Assembly: GCF_002795245.1 (NCBI RefSeq)
Contig: NZ_PGVG01000051.1
Coordinates: forward strand, 1 to 44,318
From: Bradyrhizobium forestalis
GTDB lineage: Bacteria > Pseudomonadota > Alphaproteobacteria > Rhizobiales > Xanthobacteraceae
Direction of reading: 5' to 3'
Length of the DNA stretch: 44,318 nt
Shown: positions 22,416 to 32,059 of the stretch, one piece after another
Numbering within the stretch: position 1 is the stretch's first letter
How the letters are laid out: the number at the start of each line of letters is the position of its first letter
Translations under genes and position numbers: made by a program
The notes under the pieces: model-generated
What the model was told of the DNA's origin: nothing
Databases searched by the model: none
The model's input: the letters and a program-made list of their open reading frames with translations, nothing else

Positions 22416-24626
22416 CTATCGATTGCCGCCAAACAGCCGGTCCATCAGCCAGCCGTCGAGCCCGGCCGCAGCTTCGGGGCGCACATTGGCGCGCGTGGGA
22501 GGCAGCGGGCGATAGCCGCCAGCGTTCGCGGGTGGCGGTGCCGCCGGCGTTGGCGGCGACACCTGCGAGGCCGCCTGCGCGAGATTCGACAGGCCCCAGC
22601 CGCCGGGCGAGCTCGGCAAGTTCGCGACCGGCACGCCTTCGTGGGCGGTGCGCATGAAGCGCGACCAGACTTCAACCGGCAGGCCGCCGCCGGTGGCCTT
22701 CTTGGTCGGCGAGTTGTCGTCGTTGCCGAGCCAGACGCCGGTGACGAGGCTGGCGGTGTAGCCGATGAACCAGGCGTCGCGGTAATCCTGGCTGGTGCCG
22801 GTCTTGCCGGCCGCCGGCCAGCCTGGGATCTCCGCCTTCTTGGCGGTGCCTGATATCAGCGTCTCCCGCATCATCGTGTTCATCATGCCGACATAGCGGG
22901 GGTCGATCACCTGATTGCGCTCTTCGGGCTGGCGCATGTAGAGCAGCTTGCCGCCGAGCGTCCTGATCCTCGTGACGACATGCGGCGCCACCGCGAAGCC
23001 GCCATTGGCGAAGGGTGCATAGGCGCCCACCAGCTCGACCACGGAGACTTCCGACGTGCCGAGCGCGATCGAGGCGTTGGGCTCGAGCTTGGAGGAGATG
23101 CCGAGCCGGTGCGCGGTGCGCGCCACGTTCTTCGGCCCGACCTCGAGGCCGAGGCGGATGGCGACGGTGTTGAGCGACATCGCCAGCGCCTGCGTCAGCG
23201 TCACGGCTCCGAAATATTCATGGGTGTAGTTCTCAGGTCTCCAGCCCTTGACCTCGATCGGCGCATCCTGGCGGACGGTATCGGGCGTCAGCCCCTGTTC
23301 GAGCGCGGTGAGGTACACGAACGGCTTGAACGAGGAGCCCGGCTGGCGCTTGGCGGTGACCGCGCGGTTGTACTGGCTCTCGGAATAGTTCCGCCCGCCG
23401 ACCATGGCGCGCACCGCGCCGTCGGGCGTCATCGCCACCAGCGCGCCCTGGCTGACATTGAACTTCACGCTCTTGGCCGCGAGCTCGTCGATGATGGCGG
23501 CTTCCGCCACGCTCTGCAGCTTCGGATCGATCGTGGTCTCGACCTTGATGCTCTCGTCGATCTGGCCGACCAGGTCGTCCAGCACCTCGCCGATCCAATC
23601 CGCGACGTAGTTCACCGTGCCGGCGCCGACGGGCTTCACATTGTAGGAGGGATGGCCGATCGAGGCCTTGGCCTGCGCGTCAGTGATGAACTTTGCATCC
23701 GCCATCGCCGTCAGCACGATCTGCGCGCGCGCTTCGGCGCCTTCGGGGTTGCGGTTCGGCGCAAGGCGCGAGGGCGATTTGACGAGGCCGGCGAGCATCG
23801 CCGCCTCGGCGATGGTGACGCTCCTCGCCGACTTGCCGAAATATCTCTGCGCGGCAGCTTCGACGCCGTAGGCACCCGAGCCGAAATAGACGCGGTTCAG
23901 GTAGAGCTCCAGGATCTCGTCCTTGGAGTGCTTGCGCTCCAGCCAGATCGCGAGCTCGGCCTCCTGCAGCTTGCGCTGCATGGTACGCTCCTGGGTCAGG
24001 AACAGGTTTTTCGCGAGCTGCTGCGTCAGCGTCGAGCCGCCCTGCGAGACGCCGCGATGGAGCACGTTGGTGACCAGGGCGCGCAGGATGCCGACCGGGT
24101 CGATGCCGAAATGCGAGTAGAAGCGGCGGTCCTCGATGGCGATGAAGGCCTTGGGCAAGTACGGCGGCAAATCCTTCAGCGCGACATTGGCCCCGGCCAT
24201 CTCGCCGCGCTGCGCCAGCATGCTGCCGTCGATGCCGACGATCTGGATCGTTGGCGGGCGCTTGGGAATTTCCAGCGACTGGATCGGCGGTAGATGAGCG
24301 CCGACATAGATCACGACGCCGATCACGGCGATGATGCCCCACAGGCTCAGCACCGCACCCCAATAGACCAGGCGGCCGAGGCTGAAGCCTCCGCGCGACT
24401 TCGCGCGCCGCTTGGCGCCGCTGCGGCCGCCTTGCGCCTTTCGTTCGCGCGGCGGCTCGTCGCCGGCGTCGTCGCTCTTGCGCTTGGCCGATGTCTTCGC
24501 AGACTTCTTCGGCTTGTCGTCGCCGCCGGGAATGCGGTCCGCCGGGGTGAGGCGCAGATCGGCGAGCGCCGCGGGCAAGCCGAACAGCGGCTCCTTCCGC
24601 GCACCTTTCTTCTTTCCCCACGCCAT
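22416..24626 (-). CDS. Class A penicillin-binding protein (PBP1A family)
   Basis: Bifunctional peptidoglycan synthase of 736 residues. A charged, Lys-rich cytoplasmic N-terminus (about 1-80) precedes one transmembrane helix (about 85-110). The GT51 glycosyltransferase domain shows the catalytic Glu in IEDRRFYSHFGID (about Glu165) and GGSTLTQQLAKN. The transpeptidase domain has SSFK (about Ser431), SLN (about 484-486) and KTGTS (about 608-612), so both activities look intact. The C-terminus ends in a Pro-rich tail. ATG at 24626 is used; a TTG at 24632 adds two residues. Located in the inner membrane facing the periplasm. It is transcribed alone. Confidence 0.95.
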   Translation of the reverse strand: MAWGKKKGARKEPLFGLPAALADLRLTPADRIPGGDDKPKKSAKTSAKRKSDDAGDEPPRERKAQGGRSGAKRRAKSRGGFSLGRLVYWGAVLSLWGIIAVIGVVIYVGAHLPPIQSLEIPKRPPTIQIVGIDGSMLAQRGEMAGANVALKDLPPYLPKAFIAIEDRRFYSHFGIDPVGILRALVTNVLHRGVSQGGSTLTQQLAKNLFLTQERTMQRKLQEAELAIWLERKHSKDEILELYLNRVYFGSGAYGVEAAAQRYFGKSARSVTIAEAAMLAGLVKSPSRLAPNRNPEGAEARAQIVLTAMADAKFITDAQAKASIGHPSYNVKPVGAGTVNYVADWIGEVLDDLVGQIDESIKVETTIDPKLQSVAEAAIIDELAAKSVKFNVSQGALVAMTPDGAVRAMVGGRNYSESQYNRAVTAKRQPGSSFKPFVYLTALEQGLTPDTVRQDAPIEVKGWRPENYTHEYFGAVTLTQALAMSLNTVAIRLGLEVGPKNVARTAHRLGISSKLEPNASIALGTSEVSVVELVGAYAPFANGGFAVAPHVVTRIRTLGGKLLYMRQPEERNQVIDPRYVGMMNTMMRETLISGTAKKAEIPGWPAAGKTGTSQDYRDAWFIGYTASLVTGVWLGNDDNSPTKKATGGGLPVEVWSRFMRTAHEGVPVANLPSSPGGWGLSNLAQAASQVSPPTPAAPPPANAGGYRPLPPTRANVRPEAAAGLDGWLMDRLFGGNR

Positions 24627-24806
24627 ACGCAAACGCCCGGTCAGCCCGCCCCGCCGAGACGCTAGCGGTCGCTGTTTAAGGCCCGGTTACCCAGACCTTA
24701 ACGCGCAATTAGGAGGTGCGGCATTCGCCGGCCGCAGTTCCGCTTCCGGGGCCGCAGGGCTAGGATCGCTGACATAAAACAGCAGGGAACTCAGGACGGG
24801 AGCACC

Positions 24807-25232
24807 ATGGGCCACATCGATCCAACCAAGGAGATCTTCGCGCAATTCCGGGAGAACGATCGCCCGGGCCCGATCCACATGCTCAATCTGGTGCGCCTGC
24901 GGAAAGAGGCGGCCTATCCTGACGGCCGCAAGGCCAGCGGCGCGGAAGCCTATGCGGCCTATGGCCGTGAGAGCGGCCCGGTGTTCGAACGCCTCGGCGG
25001 CCGCATCGTCTGGCAGGGCAAGTTCGAGCTGATGCTGATCGGCCCGCAGGAGGAGCGCTGGGACCATTGCTTCATCGCCGAATATCCGACCGTTGCCGCC
25101 TTCGTCGAGATGATCCGCGACCCGGTCTATCGAGAAGCGGTGAAGCACCGCCAGGCCGCCGTGGAGGATTCGCGGCTGATCCGTCACGCGGTGTTGCCGG
25201 TTGGGAAGAATTTTGGGGAGATACCAGAGTAG
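24807..25232 (+). CDS. DUF1330 domain protein
   Basis: Small cytosolic protein of 141 residues with the DUF1330 pattern: GPIHMLNLVRL near residues 21-31, YAAYGRESGPVFERLGGRIVW, and RWDHCFIAEYPTVAAFVEMIRDPVYREAVKHR, the family's EFPS-type segment. DUF1330 proteins adopt a dimeric alpha/beta barrel fold, and their biochemical role is unknown. GGGAG lies six bases before the ATG. It is divergent from the PBP gene and convergent with the binding-protein gene. Confidence 0.87.
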   Translation: MGHIDPTKEIFAQFRENDRPGPIHMLNLVRLRKEAAYPDGRKASGAEAYAAYGRESGPVFERLGGRIVWQGKFELMLIGPQEERWDHCFIAEYPTVAAFVEMIRDPVYREAVKHRQAAVEDSRLIRHAVLPVGKNFGEIPE

Positions 25233-25340
25233 GCGCCGCCCCGAGCGACAAGCTCTCCGGGTGACGGTGATGGATCGAGCCAAGCCAAAAAAATCGGCGG
25301 CCCGCAGGCCGCCGATCGTGTCGCGGAATTCAAGCAACTG

Positions 25341-26567
25341 CTAACCCGACGGGCCCGTGTCCTCGATGATCGGTCCGAACAGCTCCCAGCGTTCGCCGTT
25401 GAACCTCATCATCTGCATCTGCTTGTTGACGCGATAGTCGTTCGGCCCGGTGGTGATCTTGAGGCCGGGCAGCGCCAGGCTCGGCGTGTAGCCCTTGATG
25501 TTGGCGACCTGCTTCATCACGTTCTCGCGCGTCAAATCGTCGCCGCATTGCTTCAGCACCTGCACCAGCAACTCGGCGACCGAATAGGCGTAGGTGTTGA
25601 CGGTGTTGAGCTTGTCGCCCTCCGGGAAATACTTGTCCATGAAGGCGAAGAAGGCCTTCACGCCCGGATCGTCCTTCCACTGGGGATCGCCGGGATCCTT
25701 GCCGTAATTGGTCGAGATGATGCCTTTGGAGATGTCGAGGCCGGCCGGCTTCAGCGTCGCCGACACCGGGCTCGCATTGATGTCGAGGATGTGCACCGGG
25801 CTCCAGCCGAGATCGGCAAGCTTCTTGATCGCCTGCGCCGCGAATTTCGGCGTCGAGGCGTCGTAGAACAGATCAACCCCCATCGACTTCAGCTTGACCA
25901 CCTGCGAGTCGACGGTCGGGTCGGTAACCTCGTAGGAGACCTCGCCGACGATCATGCTGGCGGCCTTGTTGCCGAGACCGCTCTTGAGGCCGGCCAGATA
26001 GTCGCGGCCCATGTCGTCGTTCTGGTAGAGCACGCCGATCTTGGCGTTGGGATGATTGGCGAGAATGTATTTTGCGTAGATCCGCCCCTCGGACACGTAA
26101 TTGGGATTATAGGCGATGGTCCAGGGGAAGTTCTGCGGATCGTTGAAGCGCGCGGCGCCGGTCGAGGCGAGGAGCTGGGGGACTTTCTTGCCGTTGAGGT
26201 ACTTCTGCACGGCGGCGTTCGCGGCCGTGCCGATCAGCTGGAAGGTGAACAGCACCTCGTCGCCTTCGACCAGCTTGCGCACCTGCTCTACCGTCTTCGG
26301 TGGCGAATAGGCGTCGTCATATTGGATCAGGTTGATCTTGCGGCCGTTGATGCCGCCCTGATCGTTGATCATCTTGAAATACGCGGCCTGGGTCTTGCCG
26401 ATATTGGCATAGACGGAATAGGCGCCGGAAAACGGCACGGTCTGGCCGATCTTGATCTCGGTGTCGCTTGCGCCGGTGTCGTATTTCTTCTGGGCGAGGG
26501 CCTGGCTGGTCGAGACTGCGACGGCGAGCGCCGCCGTGGCAGCTATGAAGGCTCTGCGGTTGTTCAT
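25341..26567 (-). CDS. Branched-chain amino acid-type ABC transporter substrate-binding protein
   Basis: Periplasmic binding protein of 408 residues of the LivK/HAAT type I fold. The Sec signal peptide (MNNRRAFIAATAALAVAVSTS, cleaved near AQA-Q about residue 25) starts at the ATG at 26567, with AGGAGGA upstream. The mature part begins with the typical TEIKIGQTVPFSGAYS and QGGINGRKINLI. The frame is open to 26675 but without a start signal. No permease or ATPase genes accompany it, so it may serve a transporter elsewhere. Relatives bind amino acids, aromatic acids or other small organics; the ligand is not predictable here. Confidence 0.93.
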   Translation of the reverse strand: MNNRRAFIAATAALAVAVSTSQALAQKKYDTGASDTEIKIGQTVPFSGAYSVYANIGKTQAAYFKMINDQGGINGRKINLIQYDDAYSPPKTVEQVRKLVEGDEVLFTFQLIGTAANAAVQKYLNGKKVPQLLASTGAARFNDPQNFPWTIAYNPNYVSEGRIYAKYILANHPNAKIGVLYQNDDMGRDYLAGLKSGLGNKAASMIVGEVSYEVTDPTVDSQVVKLKSMGVDLFYDASTPKFAAQAIKKLADLGWSPVHILDINASPVSATLKPAGLDISKGIISTNYGKDPGDPQWKDDPGVKAFFAFMDKYFPEGDKLNTVNTYAYSVAELLVQVLKQCGDDLTRENVMKQVANIKGYTPSLALPGLKITTGPNDYRVNKQMQMMRFNGERWELFGPIIEDTGPSG

Positions 26568-26701
26568 GTTGGGTCGTTCCTCCTGACGGAATTTTAGGCC
26601 GATGGTCTTTCTCCGTTGATTGCAACGGTCGCCATCGCTGCCGAAGATTGTGGAGGAAGGTTCGCCGCCGCGCAAGGATCGCGGCGCTGCGCCGTAGCGG
26701 C

Positions 26702-27064
26702 TCAGGCGAGAAACAGTGCAATCAGCGCCATCGCCGCCGGCAGCGCCTGCACGATCAGGATCCGCGTGCTGACGGTCGCCGCGCCATAGGCGCCGGCCAC
26801 GATCACGCAGAGCAGGAAGAACACCTTGATCTGGAACGCGAAAGCCGGGTTGCCCTGGAGCAGGCCCCAGACCAGGCCGACAGCGAGGAAGCCGTTATAG
26901 AGGCCCTGATTGGCGGCCAGCACCTTCGTGATCGCGGCCTTGTCAGGCGTATTGCGAAATACTTTCAGGCCCAGCGGCTTGTCCCAGAGAAACATCTCCA
27001 GGACCAGGAAGAAGACGTGCAGCGCCGCAACCAGCGCCACCAGGACATTGGCGATCAGGATCAA
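26702..27064 (-). CDS. DUF1304 small integral membrane protein
   Basis: Membrane protein of about 120 residues with four hydrophobic segments, matching the DUF1304 family (HVFFLVLEMFLW and NQGLYNGFLAVGLVWG are characteristic). The TTG at 27064 is preferred because GGGGGAG lies six bases upstream; a TTG at 27079 would add five residues but lacks a ribosome binding site. The function of the family is unknown. It is divergent from ogt, with less than 100 bases between starts. Confidence 0.85.
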   Translation of the reverse strand: MILIANVLVALVAALHVFFLVLEMFLWDKPLGLKVFRNTPDKAAITKVLAANQGLYNGFLAVGLVWGLLQGNPAFAFQIKVFFLLCVIVAGAYGAATVSTRILIVQALPAAMALIALFLA

Positions 27065-27157
27065 GGTGAGCTCCCCCAAAGCGTCAGCTTTCGGGTGGAC
27101 GTTAGCACGGCCGACATGGCAAGTGCGATGGGAGTGTTTCGATGCAATGGTGTCGCA

Positions 27158-27688
27158 ATGGCCGGCCGATCAACCAAACCATCTGCAAGCTTCGGTCTCG
27201 ACCGCCTGGCTACGCCGATCGGGATCGCGCTGCTCGTCACGGATACCGAGGGCGCGTTGCGTGCGCTCGACTGGGAGGACTACGAGCACCGCATGCGTGG
27301 GCTGTTGCGCCTGCATTATGGCGCGGTGGATCTGAGTAATCAGTCTGCGCCCGCGGGTATGCGGAGGGCATTGTCAGGATATTTCGAAGGCGAACTCGGT
27401 CAGCTCACGGACATCGCGTGGCGCACCGCCGGCACGCCGTTCCAGCAAAAGGTCTGGGTCGCGCTTGCGCAAATCCCCGCTGGCACAACGCTGAGCTACG
27501 GTGCACTCGCCGCAAAGATCGGCATGCCCAAAGCGATTCGCGCCGTTGGCCATGCCAACGGCTCCAACCCGATCAGCGTGGTGCTGCCGTGTCACCGCCT
27601 GATCGGCGCGGACGGTTCGCTGGTGAAGTACGGCGGCGGCCTCGAGCGCAAGCGCTGGCTGCTGCGGCACGAGGGCGTGGAGGTTTGA
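27158..27688 (+). CDS. ogt: Methylated-DNA-[protein]-cysteine S-methyltransferase
   Basis: O6-alkylguanine DNA repair protein of 176 residues. It has the active-site PCHRLIG (Cys145), the helix-turn-helix region YGALAAKIGMPKAIRAVG with the Arg finger, and the C-terminal YGGGLERKRWLL. It transfers the alkyl group from damaged guanine to its own Cys. There is no AdaA-type N-terminal domain. ATG at 27158 fits family length; an in-frame ATG at 27128 is possible. It is followed by a repeat and the convergent glnD gene. Confidence 0.93.
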   Translation: MAGRSTKPSASFGLDRLATPIGIALLVTDTEGALRALDWEDYEHRMRGLLRLHYGAVDLSNQSAPAGMRRALSGYFEGELGQLTDIAWRTAGTPFQQKVWVALAQIPAGTTLSYGALAAKIGMPKAIRAVGHANGSNPISVVLPCHRLIGADGSLVKYGGGLERKRWLLRHEGVEV

Positions 27689-27717
27689 AAGAGGAAGCGC
27701 TCGCCAATCTCTCCGCT

Positions 27718-27823
27718 CGTCATTCCGGGGCGCGCGAAGCGCGAACCCGGAATCCATCTCTCCGCATCGCTGGCGCGAAATGGATTCCGGGTTCGCCGCT
27801 ATCGCGGCGCCCCGGAATGACAA
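27718..27823. repeat. Paired palindromic repeat, family C-like, copy 3
   Basis: CATTCCGGGGCGCGCGAAGC and CCCGGAATCCAT at the left face ATGGATTCCGGG and GCGCCCCGGAATGAC at the right. Located between the convergent ogt and glnD genes. Confidence 0.75.
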
Positions 27824-27851
27824 GTGGAGAGAGGTGCGCCGGCCGCGCGCC

Positions 27852-30641
27852 TCACGCCGCCGGCTGCACCGCCTTGTCGCCGGCCATCACATGGGTCAGC
27901 GCGCTCTTGATCGCGGCCTGCCGCGTCGGCGCGTTGATCTGCGCGCCCAGCAGGTCCGTGACATAGAACACGTCGCGCGCGCGCTCGCCGAAGGTTGCGA
28001 CATGGGCTGAGGCGATGTTGAGATTGAGCTTGGAGATGGCCGTGGTCAGCTCGTAGAGCAGGCCGGGCCGGTCGAGGCCGGAGACCTCGATCACGGTGTA
28101 GCGGTCGGACCATTGGTTGTTGATGGTCACCTCCGGCTCGATCACGAACGGCTTCGCCTTGCTGCGTACGGTGCGCCGCGCCACGGCTTCGGGCAGGCGC
28201 AGCTTGCCCTCCAGCACGTCCTCGATCATCTCGCCGATGCGTGTGGCGCGCCTTCCTTCGTCCTCGTCGCGGTCGTATTCCCTGGAGATCGAGATCGTGT
28301 CGAGCGCGCGGCCGTCGGTCGTGGTGTAGATCTGGGCGTCCACGATGTTGGCGCCGGCCGAGGCGCAGGCGCCGGCGATGATCGACAGCAGCCAGGGATG
28401 GTCGGCGGCGAAGATCGTGAGCTCGGTGACGCCGCGCACCTCGTCGAAGCCGACGTTGATCGCGAGCTTGTGGCCGGCCTGCTCGCTGGAGCGGACGAAG
28501 CGGGCGTGGCGGATCTTGCGCGGCAGCTCGACCTTGAGCCAGTAGGCCGGATAATGCCGCCCGATATAGGCATCGAGCTCCTCCGCCGGCCATTCGGCGA
28601 AGGCCATGCGGAATTCAGCGTGTGCGGCGGCGAGGCGCTTGCCGCGGTCGACTTCCGAGAAGCCGCCGGTGAGCACCGGCTCGGTCTCGTAGTACAGCGA
28701 GCGCAAGAGCTGCGCCTTCCAGCCGTTCCAGACGCCGGGGCCGACGCCGCGGATGTCCGCAGTGGTCAGAATGGTCAGGAGCTTCATCTGCTCGACCGAC
28801 TGCACCACGGCAGCGAAATTCTCGATGGTCTTGCGGTCGGAGAGGTCGCGCGACTGCGCGACCGTGGACATCGTCAGATGCTCCTCGATCAGCCAGGCCA
28901 CGAGCTCGGTGTCGGCCGGGCTGAAGCCGAGTCGCGGGCAGAGCCGTCGCGCCACCTTCGCGCCGGCGATCGAGTGATCCTCAGGCCTGCCCTTGGCGAC
29001 GTCGTGCAGCAGCGTTGCGATGTAGATCACCGCGCGGTGCTCGGGCCGGGTCTTGCGCATGAGGTCGCTGGCGAGCGCGAACTCCTCGATGCCGCCGCGC
29101 TCGATGTCCTGGAGGAAGCCGATGCAGCGGATCAGGTGCTCGTCGACGGTGTAGTGATGATACATGTTGAATTGCATCATCGAGACGATCTTGCCGAAGG
29201 CGCGGATGAAGTGGCCGAGCACGCCGGTCTCGTTCATTCGCCGCAGCACGATCTCCGCATTGTCGGAGGTCAGGATCTCCATGAACAGCCGGTTGGCCTC
29301 GGGGTTTTCGCGCAAGCCCGCGTTGACCAGGCCGAGCGAGCGCGTCACGTCGCGCATCGCATCCGGGTGGAAGGCGAGGTTGTTCTTCTGCGCGAGGCGG
29401 AAGATGCGGATCAAATTGACCGGGTCGTGCTTGAAGACGTCGGGCGCGGCGACGTTGATGCGGTTGTTGTCGACGATGAAGTCGTCGCTGTCAGGGACAC
29501 GCCGCTTCACCGCGGTCGGTCGCAGCCGCGCCATCATCCGGCTCAGCACCGGGGCCGGCTTGGCCTGCTGGTCCTCGAGCTTGGCGCAGAGGATGGCGGT
29601 GAGGTTGCCGACCTCCTTGGCGACCAGGAAGTAGTGCTTCATGAAGCGCTCGACGTCCTGCATGCCGGGATGCGAGGTGTAGCCGAGCCGCACCGCGATC
29701 TCGCGCTGGAGGTCGAAGGAAAGGCGCTCTTCGGCACGGTTGCAATAGAAATGCAGATTGCAGCGTACCGACCAGAGGAAATCGGCGCAGCGGCGGAAGC
29801 TGCGATATTCCTGGGCGTCGAACACGCCGCGCCCGACCAGCTCGTGGGTATCGCGCACGCGGTAGACGTATTTGGCGATCCAGAACAGTGTGTGCAGGTC
29901 GCGCAAGGCTCCCTTGCCGTCCTTGACGTTGGGCTCGACCAGATAGCGCGATTGGCCGCCGCGGCGGTGCCGCTCCTCGCGCTCGGCGAGCTTTGCGGTG
30001 ACGAATTCCGACGCGGTGCCCTGCACGACTTCCTTGTCGAAGCGCTCGACCAGCTCCTCATAAAGCGGCTTGTCGCCCGTGAGGAAGCGCGTCTCCAGGA
30101 TCGCGGTGCGGATCGTCATGTCGCCGCGCGCCTGCCGGATCGATTCGTCGACCGAGCGCGTGGCGTGACCGACCTTCAACCCCATGTCCCAGAGGCAATA
30201 GAGGATCGCTTCGGCGACCTGCTCGCCCCAGGCGGTCTGCTTGTAGGGCAGGATGAAGAGCAGATCGATGTCCGATTCCGGCGCCATCAGGCCGCGGCCG
30301 TAGCCGCCGGTCGCCACGACCGCCATGCGTTCGGCGCCGCTCGGGATCGGCGAGCGGTAGAGATGGCGGGTCGCGGCCGAATACAGGATGCGGATGATCT
30401 CGTCCTGCACGTGGCACAGCCGCTCGGCGCAGCGGCGGCCGTGACGGTCCTTCAGGAGGATCGCCTGTGCGGCGGCGCGCGCCGCGATCAGTTCCGCCTT
30501 GAGCAATTGCGCCATCGCCGTGCGGAACGCGTCCTCGCGGCCCTCATGCTTTTCGGCGAGCGCATCGACCGCGGCGGTGATCCGCGCGGTGTCGAAGCGG
30601 TCATCCGTCTCTGGCTTCTTCTCAATCGCGACGCTGTCCAT
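27852..30641 (-). CDS. glnD: [Protein-PII] uridylyltransferase / uridylyl-removing enzyme GlnD
   Basis: Nitrogen sensor of 929 residues that uridylylates and deuridylylates PII proteins in response to glutamine. The nucleotidyltransferase domain shows GGYGRGLMAPESDIDLLF (about 112-130). The HD hydrolase domain shows HDVAKGRPEDHS (about 530-545) in the middle. Two ACT domains are at the C-terminus (ITIFAADHPWLLS... and VSGLDRPGLLYELT...), sensing glutamine. The length is typical for alphaproteobacteria. ATG at 30641 is preceded by GGTGAG. In many rhizobia it lies close to mutS; here the ssu cluster on the opposite strand separates the two. Confidence 0.96.
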   Translation of the reverse strand: MDSVAIEKKPETDDRFDTARITAAVDALAEKHEGREDAFRTAMAQLLKAELIAARAAAQAILLKDRHGRRCAERLCHVQDEIIRILYSAATRHLYRSPIPSGAERMAVVATGGYGRGLMAPESDIDLLFILPYKQTAWGEQVAEAILYCLWDMGLKVGHATRSVDESIRQARGDMTIRTAILETRFLTGDKPLYEELVERFDKEVVQGTASEFVTAKLAEREERHRRGGQSRYLVEPNVKDGKGALRDLHTLFWIAKYVYRVRDTHELVGRGVFDAQEYRSFRRCADFLWSVRCNLHFYCNRAEERLSFDLQREIAVRLGYTSHPGMQDVERFMKHYFLVAKEVGNLTAILCAKLEDQQAKPAPVLSRMMARLRPTAVKRRVPDSDDFIVDNNRINVAAPDVFKHDPVNLIRIFRLAQKNNLAFHPDAMRDVTRSLGLVNAGLRENPEANRLFMEILTSDNAEIVLRRMNETGVLGHFIRAFGKIVSMMQFNMYHHYTVDEHLIRCIGFLQDIERGGIEEFALASDLMRKTRPEHRAVIYIATLLHDVAKGRPEDHSIAGAKVARRLCPRLGFSPADTELVAWLIEEHLTMSTVAQSRDLSDRKTIENFAAVVQSVEQMKLLTILTTADIRGVGPGVWNGWKAQLLRSLYYETEPVLTGGFSEVDRGKRLAAAHAEFRMAFAEWPAEELDAYIGRHYPAYWLKVELPRKIRHARFVRSSEQAGHKLAINVGFDEVRGVTELTIFAADHPWLLSIIAGACASAGANIVDAQIYTTTDGRALDTISISREYDRDEDEGRRATRIGEMIEDVLEGKLRLPEAVARRTVRSKAKPFVIEPEVTINNQWSDRYTVIEVSGLDRPGLLYELTTAISKLNLNIASAHVATFGERARDVFYVTDLLGAQINAPTRQAAIKSALTHVMAGDKAVQPAA

Positions 30642-30797
30642 GTCTCACCGGATATAAGAGGCGAGAGGCGCTGTCACCCGCCATTCTCTGGCAATAGGCG
30701 TTCCATGCTGGAAAGCTGCGGGTTTGCGCAAATCTGTTCTCGGGCCGCGCGCTTTCGGGGGGCGGATTTTCTCGTTGACCTCAAGATATAACTCATT

Positions 30798-30823
30798 GAA
30801 AAACAACGAAGTTTTTCAGGAGG
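30798..30823 (+). promoter_or_regulatory. Hairpin and ribosome binding site in ssuA leader
   Basis: GAAAAAC and GTTTTTC (30798-30817) form an A/T-rich inverted repeat, directly followed by AGGAGG (30818-30823), six bases before the ssuA ATG. TTGACC lies about 20 bases upstream. The inverted repeat could be a regulator site or an mRNA structure adjoining the ribosome binding site. Confidence 0.45.
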
Positions 30824-30829
30824 CCGAGC

Positions 30830-31801
30830 ATGGCTGGGATTGCACGACGTATTCTTCTGGCGGGAGCTGCGGCGCTCGCATTGACGCCCGCGGCCAAGGC
30901 GGCGGACCCGCTCAAGGAAATCCGCATCGACTGGGCGACCTACAATCCGGTGTCGCTGGTCCTGAAGCAGAAGGGGCTCCTGGAGAAGGAGTTCGCCAAG
31001 GACGGTATCACGGTCACCTGGGTGCAGTCGGCCGGCTCCAACAAGGCGCTCGAATTCCTCAACGCCGGCTCGATCGATTTCGGCTCGACCGCGGGCTCGG
31101 CGGCGCTGGTCGCCCGCATCAACGGCAACCCGATCAAGTCGATCTATGTCTATTCGCGCCCTGAGTGGACCGCGCTGGTGACTGGCAAGGACTCCAGGAT
31201 CGCCGGCGTTGCCGACCTCAAGGGCAAACGCGTCGCAGTCACGCGCGGCACCGATCCGCACATCTTCCTGGTGCGCGCGCTGCTTGGCGCAGGCCTCACC
31301 GAAAAGGACATCACGCCGGTGCTGCTGCAGCATGCCGATGGCAAGACCGCGCTGATCCGTGGCGACGTCGAGGCCTGGGCCGGGCTCGATCCCATGATGG
31401 CGCAGGCTGAGGTCGAGGAAGGCGCAAAGCTGTTCTATCGCAAGGCCGACGCCAACACCTGGGGCATTCTCAATGTGCGCGAGCAGTTCTTGAAGGACCA
31501 TCCCGACATCGCTCGCCGCGTCCTCGCCGTTTATGAGGAAGCGCGCAAATATTCGCTGGCGAATTACGACGAGCTGAAGAAGACCTTCATCGCGGTGACG
31601 AAGCTGCCCGAGGCTGTCGTCGACAAGCAGCTCAAGGAGCGCACCGAGCTCACCCACAGCCGCATCGGCGCGCCCCAGCGCGAGTCGATTCTCGCCGCCG
31701 GCCTCGCGCTCCAGCAAGCCGGCGTCGTCGATGCCAAGGTCGACGTCAAGGCGACGCTGGAAGCCCTGATCGACGACCAGGTCCCGCTGCCGACGAATTG
31801 A
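30830..31801 (+). CDS. ssuA: Aliphatic sulfonate ABC transporter substrate-binding protein
   Basis: Periplasmic binding protein of 323 residues. The signal peptide (residues 1 to about 25, ending AKAAD) is followed by KEIRIDWATYNPVSLVLKQKG, the SsuA/TauA/NrtA-type start, and GSIDFGSTAGSAALVARINGNPIKSIYVYSR. The fold is the type II periplasmic binding protein of NMT1/OMI-like proteins. It should deliver alkane sulfonates or a related sulfur or nitrogen compound to the SsuC-SsuB permease downstream. A 258-base gap with a large palindromic repeat separates it from ssuC. Confidence 0.88.
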   Translation: MAGIARRILLAGAAALALTPAAKAADPLKEIRIDWATYNPVSLVLKQKGLLEKEFAKDGITVTWVQSAGSNKALEFLNAGSIDFGSTAGSAALVARINGNPIKSIYVYSRPEWTALVTGKDSRIAGVADLKGKRVAVTRGTDPHIFLVRALLGAGLTEKDITPVLLQHADGKTALIRGDVEAWAGLDPMMAQAEVEEGAKLFYRKADANTWGILNVREQFLKDHPDIARRVLAVYEEARKYSLANYDELKKTFIAVTKLPEAVVDKQLKERTELTHSRIGAPQRESILAAGLALQQAGVVDAKVDVKATLEALIDDQVPLPTN

Positions 31802-31850
31802 GGTTGGTTTGTAGCCCGGATGGAGGCACGTTGCCGCAACAAACTCCGTT

Positions 31851-32004
31851 GTCGTCCCGGGCAAGCGTAAGCGCAGACCCGGGACCCATAACCACAGGGA
31901 GTGGTTTGGCGAAGATTGGCACTACCGGCTCCTGCAACAACGCAGGCCTGTGATTATGGGTCCCGGATCTGCGCGCGCTTAAGGCGCGCTTGTCCGGGAC
32001 GACA
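31851..32004. repeat. Paired palindromic repeat, family B, copy 2, inside the ssu cluster
   Basis: Outer arms GTCGTCCCGGGCAAGCG and GCGCTTGTCCGGGACGAC face each other, with inner GGGACCCATAACCACAGGG and TGATTATGGGTCCCGG. It separates the binding-protein gene ssuA from the permease gene ssuC. Confidence 0.8.
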
Positions 32005-32059
32005 GCGGAGATTGCCGCCCGCCCTTGCATTCCCTCTCTAGACGCGCTTCCTACCGGCC

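Noticed and set aside
28113..30791. 892-residue plus-strand open frame opposite glnD
   Set aside because: Antisense shadow; translation is rich in His, Asp, Gly, Arg and shows no domain.
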